Shown: in pieces, positions 1 through 5,221 of the stretch
Layout of the letters: each line of letters begins with the position of its first letter
How positions within the stretch are numbered: the stretch's first letter is position 1
Source: Sphingomonadaceae bacterium
GTDB lineage: Bacteria; Pseudomonadota; Alphaproteobacteria; Sphingomonadales; Sphingomonadaceae
Direction of reading: 5' to 3'
Length of the DNA stretch: 5,221 bases
Assembly: GCA_019454625.1 (NCBI GenBank)
Contig: JACFNY010000156.1
Location: forward strand, 1-5,221
Notes under the pieces: model-generated
The model's input: the letters and a program-made list of their open reading frames with translations, nothing else
What the model was told of the DNA's origin: nothing
Databases searched by the model: none
Program-made: the position numbers and the translations under genes

Positions 1-1388
1 CAGTAGCGGTACTTGTCGGACTTGAACGGACCGGCGGCATCGACGCACAGATAAGCGGCCTGCTCGCCCGAGAGCTTCGTCAGGTGCACGCCGAGCTTGT
101 CGAGGTGCAGCGCCGCGACCTTCTCGTCGAGGTGCTTCGGCAGCACGTAGACCTCGTTCCTGTAGTCGCCGCCCCGTGTGAACAGCTCGATCTGCGCCAG
201 CACCTGGTTGGAGAAGCTCGCCGACATCACGAAGCTCGGGTGGCCGGTGGCGTTGCCGAGGTTGAGCAGGCGGCCCTGCGAGAGCAGCAGGATGCGCTTG
301 CCGTCCACGAATTCGACCATGTCGACCTGCGGCTTCACCTCGGTCCACTTGTAGTTCTTGAGCGCGCCGACCTGTATCTCGTTGTCGAAGTGGCCGATGT
401 TGCCGACGATCGCCATGTCCTTCATCGCGCGCATGTGATCGAGCGTGATGACGTCCTTGTTGCCGGTCGCGGTGACGAAGATGTCGGCGATCGGCGCCGC
501 CGTCTCCATGGTGACGACCTGGAAGCCGTCCATCGCCGCCTGAAGCGCGCAGATCGGGTCGATCTCTGTCACCATCACCCGTGCGCCCGCGCCGCGCAGC
601 GAGGCGGCCGAGCCCTTGCCGACGTCGCCGTAGCCCGCGACGACGGCGACCTTGCCCGCCATCATCACGTCGGTGCCGCGGCGGATGCCGTCGACGAGGC
701 TTTCCTTGCAGCCGTACTTGTTGTCGAACTTCGACTTGGTGACGCTGTCGTTCACGTTGATCGCCGGGAACGGCAGCTTGCCCGCCTTGGCGAGCTCGTA
801 GAGGCGGTGCACGCCCGTCGTCGTCTCCTCGGAGACGCCGCGGATGCTCTTCAGCGTCTTCGCGAAGAAGCCCGGCGAGGCGGCGGCGCGCGCCTTTACG
901 ACGCGCTGGAATTCCTCTTCCTCCTCGTTGGCGGGCGCGGGGAAGCTCTCCCCGGCCTCGATACGCGCGCCCCAGAGCACGAACATGGTGGCGTCGCCGC
1001 CGTCGTCGAGGATCATGTTGGCGGGCTCGCCCGGCCACTGGAAGGTGAGGTCGATGTAGTCCCAGTACTCGGCGAGCGTCTCGCCCTTCACCGCGAACAC
1101 GGGGATGCCCTGCGCGGCGATGGCGGCGGCGGCGTGGTCCTGCGTCGAATAGATGTTGCACGAGGCCCAGCGCACCTCGGCGCCGAGCGCCTTCAGCGTC
1201 TCGATCAGCACCGCCGTCTGGATCGTCATGTGCAGCGAGCCGGTGATGCGCGCGCCCTTCAGGGGCTTCGCGGCGCCGTATTCGGCGCGCAGCGCCATGA
1301 GGCCGGGCATTTCGGTTTCGGCGATGGCAAGCTCGCGGCGGCCCCAGTCCGCAAGGCCGATGTCCCGGACGATGTAATCCTGCGCCAT
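1..1388 (-). CDS. ahcY: S-adenosyl-L-homocysteine hydrolase (adenosylhomocysteinase), stop codon cut by window edge
   Basis: Cytosolic NAD-dependent enzyme (EC 3.3.1.1) that reversibly splits S-adenosylhomocysteine into adenosine and homocysteine, relieving product inhibition of methyltransferases and feeding the methionine cycle. I read 462 codons from ATG to a final KYRY; the next codon reads TG-, so the stop (surely TGA) loses one base at the edge. By analogy with the human enzyme, substrate and catalytic residues are H53, T55, D129, E188 (in EETTTGVH), K218 and D222 (in VTKSKFDN) and C227. The NAD-binding Rossmann loop GYGDVGKG is at 252-259 with acidic E275 ending the next strand; GHFDNE follows. 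K456 and Y460 match the C-terminal residues that reach into the neighbouring subunit. D129 to E188 is about 34 residues longer than in the human protein, the usual bacterial insertion. An AGGA ribosome-binding site 9 nt upstream supports the start. Confidence 0.98.
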   Translation of the reverse strand, partial: MAQDYIVRDIGLADWGRRELAIAETEMPGLMALRAEYGAAKPLKGARITGSLHMTIQTAVLIETLKALGAEVRWASCNIYSTQDHAAAAIAAQGIPVFAVKGETLAEYWDYIDLTFQWPGEPANMILDDGGDATMFVLWGARIEAGESFPAPANEEEEEFQRVVKARAAASPGFFAKTLKSIRGVSEETTTGVHRLYELAKAGKLPFPAINVNDSVTKSKFDNKYGCKESLVDGIRRGTDVMMAGKVAVVAGYGDVGKGSAASLRGAGARVMVTEIDPICALQAAMDGFQVVTMETAAPIADIFVTATGNKDVITLDHMRAMKDMAIVGNIGHFDNEIQVGALKNYKWTEVKPQVDMVEFVDGKRILLLSQGRLLNLGNATGHPSFVMSASFSNQVLAQIELFTRGGDYRNEVYVLPKHLDEKVAALHLDKLGVHLTKLSGEQAAYLCVDAAGPFKSDKYRY

Positions 1389-1395
1389 GTGTTCG

Positions 1396-1401
1396 TTTCC
1401 T
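1396..1401 (-). promoter_or_regulatory. Ribosome-binding site of ahcY
   Basis: AGGAAA on the minus strand; its AGGA core ends 9 nt before the ATG at 1388. It fixes the ahcY start and excludes a longer N-terminus. Confidence 0.75.
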
Positions 1402-1413
1402 GTCCCTGGGTCT

Positions 1414-1431
1414 CGCGCGGAGAGCCGCGCG
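1414..1431 (-). other. GC-rich hairpin in the ahcY 5' leader
   Basis: Perfect 7-bp stem (CGCGCGG paired with CCGCGCG) closing a 4-nt loop, 12 nt upstream of the ahcY Shine-Dalgarno. If the promoter called at 1443-1471 is right, this hairpin lies at or near the 5' end of the transcript, where it could stabilise the mRNA or modulate initiation. In such GC-rich DNA it may also be incidental. It does not resemble a SAM or SAH riboswitch. Confidence 0.35.
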
Positions 1432-1442
1432 CCTACGGGGCG

Positions 1443-1471
1443 GGATTAGGGGAGGCGCCGAAACAAGGCAA
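1443..1471 (-). promoter_or_regulatory. Candidate sigma70-type promoter of ahcY
   Basis: On the minus strand TTGCCT (1466-1471) and TAATCC (1443-1448) are separated by 17 bp, giving a predicted start near 1435-1437 and a leader of about 48 nt. The -10 box is weak. The palindrome at 1479-1496 ends 7 bp upstream of the -35 box, a position suited to an activator or to a repressor touching polymerase. This is a pattern-based inference. Confidence 0.35.
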
Positions 1472-1478
1472 GAGAGAC

Positions 1479-1496
1479 CATAAAGAACTCTTTATG
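1479..1496. promoter_or_regulatory. Perfect palindrome upstream of ahcY, probable regulator binding site
   Basis: CATAAAGA-AC-TCTTTATG is a perfect 8-bp inverted repeat with a 2-bp spacer. It is AT-rich in otherwise very GC-rich DNA and lies 91 bp upstream of the ahcY start. The size and symmetry fit a dimeric winged-helix regulator. Methionine/SAM-cycle genes in Proteobacteria are often controlled by ArsR-family regulators that sense S-adenosylhomocysteine (SahR), so such a protein is my leading candidate. I cannot verify the motif match from sequence alone. The repeat is not followed by a U-run and is too tight to be a good RNA hairpin, which favours a DNA-level operator. Confidence 0.6.
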
Positions 1497-1511
1497 TCCC
1501 GGAGAGAAAGT

Positions 1512-1543
1512 CGGCCGCGCGAACACGGAGCTTCGCGCGGCCG
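1512..1543 (-). terminator. Probable terminator hairpin downstream of the secreted-protein gene
   Basis: A perfect 12-bp stem (CGGCCGCGCGAA with TTCGCGCGGCCG) closes an 8-nt loop. Read on the minus strand it is followed by ACTTTCTCTCC, a modest pyrimidine/U-rich tail; the plus-strand side has none. It lies about 105 nt after the TGA of the 154-aa gene and just before the ahcY operator, so it would insulate ahcY from upstream transcription. The tail is weak for an intrinsic terminator. Confidence 0.5.
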
Positions 1544-1646
1544 CAAGAGGCCGCCCGCCGCCGCCGCAAAAGGGGAGGAAAAACAGCGGCGACGGGCCGG
1601 TGGGACTGGGAAAACGGTAACGCGACGCGACGAGACTGAAACGATG

Positions 1647-2111
1647 TCAGGAGCAGGTGCGGCCGACGCCCTTGGGCGACGTGAACATCCTGTCGGCGAT
1701 CGCCTCCACCTCGGCGCGGCCGAGGCCCGCGACCTGTTCGGCGAGCGCCGCGGTTTCCTTGCAGAACGCCGGATTCGCCGACCCGGCCGAATGACCGTTC
1801 GCCATCGCCGTGGTGAAGCGGTCGTAGTCGCGCGCCTTGCCGGCGCGGACGAAGTGCGTTTTCAGCACGTCGTTGTGCGCCGTGATCGTCGCGCGGTGCG
1901 CCTTCACGAAGCGGTTGTAGTGGCCGAGCACGTCGTACTCGGTGGAGCGGCACTGCAGCGCGCCGACCATCAGCAGCGTTTGCAGGTCGCGCACCTTGGC
2001 GGCCTTCACCGCCGCGCCGTTCCAGCAGTTCTGCGCGGCGGCCGGCGTCGCAAGCGACAGGGACAGCAGCGCCACCGCACTGCCGACCAGCATTTTCCGG
2101 ATTTTCCTCAT
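1647..2111 (-). CDS. Exported 154-aa protein of unknown function with four cysteines
   Basis: The N-terminus has a clear Sec signal peptide: charged MRKIRK, a hydrophobic core at about 8-20, and a cleavage site after A26 (PAAA-QN), leaving about 128 mature residues for the periplasm or outside. The mature part is predicted mostly helical and has four cysteines (C29, C54, C117, C153), enough for two disulfides. Notable segments are AAKVRDLQTLLMVGALQC (37-54) and a YNRFV motif (65-69). I see no catalytic motif or known domain. I recall similar short sphingomonad proteins that databases label 'S-adenosyl-L-homocysteine hydrolase'; this one has no resemblance to AhcY, has no NAD-binding loop and is exported, so that name would be an error, perhaps carried over from the neighbouring ahcY. 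The start is preceded by a G-rich stretch (GGGGG) that may serve as a Shine-Dalgarno. M7 is a possible alternative start, but M1 gives the better signal peptide. Confidence 0.85.
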   Translation of the reverse strand: MRKIRKMLVGSAVALLSLSLATPAAAQNCWNGAAVKAAKVRDLQTLLMVGALQCRSTEYDVLGHYNRFVKAHRATITAHNDVLKTHFVRAGKARDYDRFTTAMANGHSAGSANPAFCKETAALAEQVAGLGRAEVEAIADRMFTSPKGVGRTCS

Positions 2112-2131
2112 GATGTGACCCCCAGCTGACG

Positions 2132-2158
2132 CGCCGGGAGGACCCTCTTCTCCCGGCG
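2132..2158. repeat. Inverted repeat in the leader of the secreted-protein gene
   Basis: A 9-bp stem (CGCCGGGAG with CTCCCGGCG) around a 9-nt loop, 20 nt upstream of the 154-aa gene's start. Neither strand has a U-run after it, so it is not a typical terminator. It could be a leader structure of that gene or a factor-assisted stop for yqgE transcription. Confidence 0.4.
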
Positions 2159-2191
2159 GCAGACGGGAGAGTGCGACTCGCGTGTAAATCA

Positions 2192-2227
2192 GGCCTTAAA
2201 CGGAACGGTTGCCGAACGATTAAGGCC
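2192..2227. repeat. Wide inverted repeat between yqgE and the secreted-protein gene
   Basis: GGCCTTAA and TTAAGGCC are perfect 8-bp arms separated by 20 nt, which include a small CGG-TTG-CCG core. It sits in the only locally AT-richer part of the 143-bp gap, where a promoter for the 154-aa gene would be expected, and begins 28 nt past the yqgE stop on the minus strand. It may be an operator, a promoter-region dyad or a terminator-like hairpin. No convincing -35/-10 pair or U-tract lets me decide. Confidence 0.35.
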
Positions 2228-2254
2228 GATCAGGGGACGGGAACGCACGCCCGT

Positions 2255-2815
2255 TTATGCGTGCCCGGCGCTGGCGCTGAGCAGGCCGACGTCGATGCCC
2301 GCGCCCGCGAAGGCGGAGGTCCAGCGGCTCTCGATCGGGGCGTCGAACAGCAGCTCGCTGCGACCCGGCACCGCGAACCAGCCGTGGCGCGTCATCTCCT
2401 CGTCGAGCTGGCCCGGCCCCCAGCCCGCGTAGCCGAGCGCGATGAGCCAGCGTTTCGGCCCCTTGCCCGCCGCGATGTCGCGCAGGATGTCGAGCGTGGC
2501 GGTGAGCGCCCAGCGCCCGGCGACGGACAGCGTCGACTGTCCTTCGTATTCCGGGCTGTGCAGCACGAAGCCCCGGCCCGGCTCCACCGGCCCGCCCGCG
2601 AACACGGGAACGGCGGGCGCGATGCCGGGATCGACGTCGAGCTGTTCGAGCAGGCTGCGCACGTCGATGTCGTCGCGGACCCTGTTGACGACGAGCCCGA
2701 GCGCCGACTCGGCGTCGTGAACGCACATCGCGATCACCACGCGCTCGAATCGGGGATCGGCCATGCCGGGCATCGACAGCAGCAGCTGTCCCGAAAGGTA
2801 GGGCGCGACGTCCAT
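2255..2815 (-). CDS. yqgE: YqgE/AlgH family protein (UPF0301, DUF179)
   Basis: A 186-aa protein spanning the whole single-domain family. Recognisable blocks are GQLLLSMPGMADPRFERVV (9-27), then a C-x-H-D segment with ALGLVVNR (31-45), FAGGPVEPGRGFVLHS (72-87), and LGYAGWGPGQLDEEM (127-141) followed by W146. These are the hallmarks of the family, found widely in Gram-negative bacteria. Its biochemical role is unknown; AlgH was named for an alginate-regulation phenotype in Pseudomonas, which need not apply here. No signal peptide or membrane segment is seen. M1 is the right start because family members place the GQLLLAMP-like block near residue 10, and M16 would delete it. No Shine-Dalgarno lies at a usable distance; the -10 box is only 7 nt from the ATG, so the mRNA is probably leaderless. 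It is divergent from the peroxiredoxin operon. Confidence 0.95.
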   Translation of the reverse strand: MDVAPYLSGQLLLSMPGMADPRFERVVIAMCVHDAESALGLVVNRVRDDIDVRSLLEQLDVDPGIAPAVPVFAGGPVEPGRGFVLHSPEYEGQSTLSVAGRWALTATLDILRDIAAGKGPKRWLIALGYAGWGPGQLDEEMTRHGWFAVPGRSELLFDAPIESRWTSAFAGAGIDVGLLSASAGHA

Positions 2816-2822
2816 CGCCGGG

Positions 2823-2852
2823 AGTATAGGCGTTCCTCCCCCGCTCTGCCAA
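2823..2852 (-). promoter_or_regulatory. Promoter of yqgE, predicted to make a leaderless transcript
   Basis: On the minus strand TTGGCA (2847-2852) and TATACT (2823-2828) are 18 bp apart, each with five of six consensus bases. Exactly 7 nt (2816-2822) separate the -10 box from the yqgE ATG, so transcription should begin at or within a base or two of the start codon. A GGAGG further upstream lies between the promoter boxes and so cannot be a ribosome-binding site for this transcript. Confidence 0.65.
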
Positions 2853-2859
2853 CGGACGC

Positions 2860-2888
2860 TTGGCGATCGGCGGGGGACCGGTTACGAA
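2860..2888 (+). promoter_or_regulatory. Weak candidate promoter of the peroxiredoxin-amn operon
   Basis: TTGGCG (2860-2865) and TACGAA (2883-2888) are 17 bp apart, giving a leader of about 30 nt with a good ribosome-binding site. The -10 box is poor, so this is tentative. Its -35 box lies back to back with that of yqgE, 7 bp apart; together they form an inverted repeat, GCCAA-N7-TTGGC (2848-2864). Confidence 0.3.
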
Positions 2889-2911
2889 GCGCGTCCAGAT
2901 TTCCCCCAGCC

Positions 2912-2917
2912 AAGGAG
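2912..2917 (+). promoter_or_regulatory. Ribosome-binding site of the peroxiredoxin gene
   Basis: AAGGAG sits 8 nt before the ATG at 2926. This decides the start: the longer in-frame option from TTG at 2860 would add 22 residues absent from the family and would overlap the putative promoter. Confidence 0.85.
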
Positions 2918-2925
2918 CAAGAGCC

Positions 2926-3411
2926 ATGACGATTTCGGTAGGCGACAGGATCCCGAGCGCGACGCTGATGACGATGACGGAAAGCGGCCCCGCCCCCGTC
3001 CACACCGACGAGTTCTTCGCCGGGCGCACCGTGGCGCTGTTCTCAGTGCCGGGCGCGTTCACGCCGACCTGCTCGGCGAAGCACCTGCCGGGCTTCATCG
3101 ACCATGCCGAAGAGCTGAAGGCGAAGGGCGTCGACGAGATCGCCTGCATCGCCGTGAACGACGCCTTCGTGATGGGCGCGTGGGGCAAGGGCGCGGGCGC
3201 CGACGGCAAGGTGACGATGCTCGCCGACGGCAACGGCAGCTTTTCGGAAGCGCTCGGCCTCACCATGGACGCCTCCAAGTTCGGCATGGGCAAGCGCGGC
3301 CAGCGTTTCTCGCTGCTGGTGAAGGACGGCGTCGTCTCCGAGCTGAACGTCGAGGAGCCGGGCGCCTTCCGCGTGTCGAGCGCCGAGCACCTGCTGGGCC
3401 AGCTGGCCTGA
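2926..3411 (+). CDS. Prx5-type (type II, AhpC/TSA-related) peroxiredoxin
   Basis: A 161-aa cytosolic thiol peroxidase that reduces hydrogen peroxide and organic hydroperoxides. The active-site block PGAFTPTCS is at 42-50 with peroxidatic C49 and its partners P42, T46 and, further on, R127 (in RGQRFS). The downstream sequence, including KHLPGF (52-57), IAVNDAFVMGAWG (75-87) and the VKDGVV...LNVEEPG region, follows human PRDX5 and plant PrxII closely. A second cysteine, C74, lies 25 residues after C49, matching the non-resolving C72 of PRDX5. The position of the PRDX5 resolving cysteine (in GLTCS) is serine here (FRVSS), so a PRDX5-style intramolecular disulfide cannot form. Reduction by glutathione/glutaredoxin, as in plant PrxII, is likely. 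This is the first gene of a tight cluster; amn starts 6 nt after its stop. No fused glutaredoxin domain is present. Confidence 0.96.
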   Translation: MTISVGDRIPSATLMTMTESGPAPVHTDEFFAGRTVALFSVPGAFTPTCSAKHLPGFIDHAEELKAKGVDEIACIAVNDAFVMGAWGKGAGADGKVTMLADGNGSFSEALGLTMDASKFGMGKRGQRFSLLVKDGVVSELNVEEPGAFRVSSAEHLLGQLA

Positions 3412-3417
3412 GACGAC

Positions 3418-4860
3418 ATGCAGAACGCCGCAGCCGTCGTCGCGGAACTCGACCGCCTCTACGAGGCGTCCCGCGAGCGGCTGCGGACCGCGCTGCAAGC
3501 CTATATCGCGGACGGCACCCGACCTGACGCGGCGGCGCGTGAGGGCGGCGCCTTCGCCTATCCCGAGCTGCGGCTCACCTACGGCGGCGAGCGCGCGGCG
3601 CGCCCCGCCTCCCATTCGTGGGGGCGGCTGACCGCGCCGGGCACCTACGCCACCAGCATCACGCGCCCGGCGCTGTTCCGCGACTATCTCGCCGAGCAGA
3701 TCAGCCTTCTCGCCCACGACTACGGCGTCACCTTCGAGGCCGTGCCCGGCCGTCAGGAAATCCCGTTTCCTTATGTGCTCGACGCGGGCGGACTCGAGCT
3801 CGGCGAGGTCCGCGCCGAGGAACTCGCCCGCTGGTTCCCGGCGACCGAGCTTGCCCACATCGGCGACGAGGTCGCGGACGGCCTCTGGAACCCGGCGCTG
3901 AGCACCGCGCGGCCGCTCGCGCTGTTCGACGCGCTGCGCACCGATTTCAGCCTCGCGCGCCTGCGCCACTACACCGGGACGCCGCCCGAGCACGTGCAGC
4001 GCTACGTGCTGTTCACCAACTACCACCGCTACGTCGACGAGTTCGTGCGCTGGGGCTGCGAGCAGCTGACAAGCAGCAGCCGCTACATCGCGCTGTCGGG
4101 CGCGGGCGGCGTGGTGATGACCGCCGGAGACGCCGACCCCGAGCGCATGGCCTCCGACGCGGCGTGGCGGCGGCACCAGATGCCCGCGTGGCACCTGATG
4201 AGCGAGGACGGCACCGGCATCAGCCTCGTCAACATCGGCGTCGGCCCGTCGAACGCCAAGACGATCACCGACCACCTCGCCGTGCTCAGGCCCGAGGCGT
4301 GGGTGATGATCGGCCACTGCGGCGGCCTCCGCCCGACGCAGACCATCGGCGACTACGTGCTGGCGCACGCGTACCTCCGCGACGACCACGTCCTCGACGA
4401 CGTGCTGCCGCCGGAGATTCCCATCCCCGCCATCGCCGAGGTGCAGCAAGCGCTCCAGCAGGCCGCGCTCGACGTCTCCGGCGAGAGCGCCGACGCGCTG
4501 AAGCGGAGGCTCAGAACCGGCACCGTCGTCACCACCGACGACCGCAACTGGGAGCTGCGCTACTCGCTCTCGGCGCTGCGCTTCTCGCAGTCGCGCGCCG
4601 TCGCCATCGACATGGAATCGGCGACGATCGCCGCGCAGGGCTACCGCTTCCGCGTCCCCTACGGCACGCTGCTGTGCGTCTCCGACAAGCCGCTGCACGG
4701 CGAGCTCAAGCTGCCGGGCATGGCCAGCGACTTCTACAAGCGGCAGGTGGCGCAGCACCTGACCATCGGCATAAGGGCGCTGGAGAAGCTGGCCGCCATG
4801 CCGACCGAGCGGCTGCATTCGCGCAAGTTGCGCAGCTTCTCCGAAACCGCGTTCCAGTAG
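3418..4860 (+). CDS. amn: AMP nucleosidase
   Basis: Cytosolic enzyme (EC 3.2.2.4) that hydrolyses AMP to adenine and ribose 5-phosphate, adjusting adenylate pools and feeding purine salvage. At 480 aa it matches the E. coli enzyme (484 aa) along its length. The N-terminal part (about 1-180) is the Amn-specific regulatory/AMP-binding domain. The C-terminal part is a nucleoside-phosphorylase fold: VGPSNAKTITDHLAVLRP (275-292), IGHCGGLRPTQTIGDYVLA (298-316), IDMESATIAAQGYRFRVPYG (398-417) with E400, and VSDKPLHGELKLPG (421-434) with D423, the likely catalytic aspartate. The tail LHSRKLRSF is the usual Amn ending. There is only a weak ribosome-binding site (GAGACGAC) and the gene begins 6 nt after the peroxiredoxin stop, so translational coupling is likely. 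There is no other in-frame ATG near the start. The gene looks intact. Confidence 0.97.
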   Translation: MQNAAAVVAELDRLYEASRERLRTALQAYIADGTRPDAAAREGGAFAYPELRLTYGGERAARPASHSWGRLTAPGTYATSITRPALFRDYLAEQISLLAHDYGVTFEAVPGRQEIPFPYVLDAGGLELGEVRAEELARWFPATELAHIGDEVADGLWNPALSTARPLALFDALRTDFSLARLRHYTGTPPEHVQRYVLFTNYHRYVDEFVRWGCEQLTSSSRYIALSGAGGVVMTAGDADPERMASDAAWRRHQMPAWHLMSEDGTGISLVNIGVGPSNAKTITDHLAVLRPEAWVMIGHCGGLRPTQTIGDYVLAHAYLRDDHVLDDVLPPEIPIPAIAEVQQALQQAALDVSGESADALKRRLRTGTVVTTDDRNWELRYSLSALRFSQSRAVAIDMESATIAAQGYRFRVPYGTLLCVSDKPLHGELKLPGMASDFYKRQVAQHLTIGIRALEKLAAMPTERLHSRKLRSFSETAFQ

Positions 4861-4862
4861 GG
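4859..4862 (+). promoter_or_regulatory. Ribosome-binding site overlapping the amn stop codon
   Basis: AGGG, sharing AG with the amn TAG stop, lies 8 nt before the GTG at 4871 and supports that start. A second purine run (AGAAGG, 4864-4869) is only 1 nt from the GTG and is too close to act. The overlap suggests coupling to amn translation. Confidence 0.5.
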
Positions 4863-4870
4863 CAGAAGGC

Positions 4871-5221
4871 GTGAATCCGGATTCGCAGCATCCCCGGCGC
4901 GGCGCGCTGGCTCTCCGGCTCCTCGCGCTCGCTGCCGTTGCCGGCCTCGGGGCGGCGCTGACCTTCGGCTATCTCGGCCGGCTGCATTTCGCCTTCGATT
5001 CGTTCTCGCATCTGCGGCTGCACTTCGCCGGCCTGCTCCTCCTGCTCGTGCCGGTTCTCGCCGCCCTGCGCTTGCGCGCCGAGGCGCTGTTCGCGCTGGC
5101 GCTCGGCCTCGCCGCGCCGATCCAGACGGTTGCCTTTCCCTACGGCCCCGGCACGGGCGAAGCGGTGGAAGAGGGCGCGAGCCGGGCCACCTACCGCCTG
5201 ATGCACCTCAACCTGCGCTAC
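4871..5221 (+). CDS. Membrane-anchored endonuclease/exonuclease/phosphatase (EEP) family protein, 3' part outside the window
   Basis: The frame stays open from GTG at 4871 to the window edge, giving 117 residues of N-terminus. Three hydrophobic segments are visible, at about 11-36, 51-67 and 70-86, with the loop FDSFSHLRLHF (42-52) between the first two. A soluble stretch follows, then YRLMHLNLRY (108-117). That layout (three N-terminal membrane helices, a D-x-x-S-H-x-R-L loop, then the L-N-L-R-Y strand whose Asn, N114, starts the metal-binding EEP site) is typical of a large bacterial group of membrane EEP proteins related to E. coli YafD. The catalytic domain should lie outside or in the periplasm. 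Its substrate is unknown; nuclease, phosphatase or phosphodiesterase are all possible. It is the third gene of the operon, 10 nt after amn. The GTG start is the only plausible one nearby. Confidence 0.8.
   Translation, partial: MNPDSQHPRRGALALRLLALAAVAGLGAALTFGYLGRLHFAFDSFSHLRLHFAGLLLLLVPVLAALRLRAEALFALALGLAAPIQTVAFPYGPGTGEAVEEGASRATYRLMHLNLRY

Noticed and set aside
1389..1478. A SAM or SAH riboswitch in the ahcY leader.
   Set aside because: The predicted leader is only about 48 nt with one simple hairpin, and I see none of the conserved core sequences or pseudoknot arms of the known classes.
84..2129. A 681-aa open frame on the plus strand.
   Set aside because: It is antisense to ahcY and the 154-aa gene, both well supported. 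Its composition (rich in R, H, E, A, V, D, L) is what the antisense frame of GC-rich coding DNA gives, and it has no recognisable domain.
2245..2264. A 6-bp hairpin (GCACGC/GCGTGC) across the yqgE stop codon as a terminator.
   Set aside because: The stem is short and is followed on the minus strand by GTTCCCGTCC rather than a U-run; it may be chance.
2860..2925. N-terminal extension of the peroxiredoxin from TTG at 2860.
   Set aside because: AAGGAG 8 nt before the ATG at 2926 and the family's N-terminus both favour the shorter protein.
2220..3419. A 399-aa minus-strand frame covering yqgE and the peroxiredoxin.
   Set aside because: It overlaps both true genes out of frame, and its C-terminal half is low-complexity Arg/Ala shadow of yqgE.
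3043..4818. A 591-aa open frame on the minus strand.
   Set aside because: It lies opposite the peroxiredoxin and amn genes, has the same R/H/V/G/A-rich antisense composition, and matches no family I recognise.
3618..4874. A 418-aa open frame on the plus strand inside amn.
   Set aside because: It is the +1/+2 shadow of amn, extremely rich in Arg, Ala and Pro, with no ribosome-binding site; amn itself is unmistakable.
4706..5206. A 166-aa minus-strand frame over the amn-EEP junction.
   Set aside because: It lies opposite the end of amn and the membrane segments of the EEP gene; its Glu/Gln/Arg-rich sequence is the antisense of Leu/Ala-rich helices.
1..5221. Mobile elements, defence genes, CRISPR repeats or a novel multi-gene system.
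   Set aside because: No transposase, integrase, terminal or direct repeats, compositional break or unusual gene cluster is visible. All but one of the genes belong to known housekeeping or widespread families.

Overview
The window is about two-thirds G+C, with dense coding on both strands and strong third-position G/C bias. The gene set looks alphaproteobacterial: an AhcY with the bacterial insertion and a -KYRY end, a YqgE/AlgH protein, an E. coli-type AMP nucleosidase, and a small secreted protein of a kind I associate with Sphingomonadales. A sphingomonad or close relative is my best guess, but nothing in the window proves it (inference).

Layout: positions 1-1388 on the minus strand hold ahcY (S-adenosylhomocysteinase), complete except for the last base of its stop codon. 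Positions 1389-1646 are intergenic. They contain the ahcY ribosome-binding site, a leader hairpin, a candidate promoter, a perfect 8+2+8 palindrome (1479-1496) that looks like a regulator site, and a strong 12-bp hairpin (1512-1543) that may terminate the next gene. Positions 1647-2111 on the minus strand encode a 154-aa exported protein with four cysteines. Positions 2112-2254 carry two inverted repeats. Positions 2255-2815 on the minus strand are yqgE, apparently transcribed as a leaderless mRNA. A compact divergent promoter region (2816-2925) follows. On the plus strand come a Prx5-type peroxiredoxin (2926-3411), amn (AMP nucleosidase, 3418-4860) and the start of a membrane-anchored endonuclease/exonuclease/phosphatase-family protein (4871 to the window edge). 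The gaps between these three are 6 and 10 nt, so they form one likely operon.

How the genes fit together: AhcY removes S-adenosylhomocysteine, giving adenosine and homocysteine. Adenosine that is rephosphorylated to AMP could be split by Amn into adenine and ribose 5-phosphate, so the two metabolic genes touch the same purine pool, although they sit in different transcription units. The peroxiredoxin detoxifies peroxides and is the first gene of the amn operon.

I see no mobile element, tRNA, rRNA, CRISPR array, toxin-antitoxin pair or defence system, and no clearly new system. The points most worth a second look are the palindrome upstream of ahcY, the leaderless start of yqgE and the uncharacterised secreted protein.
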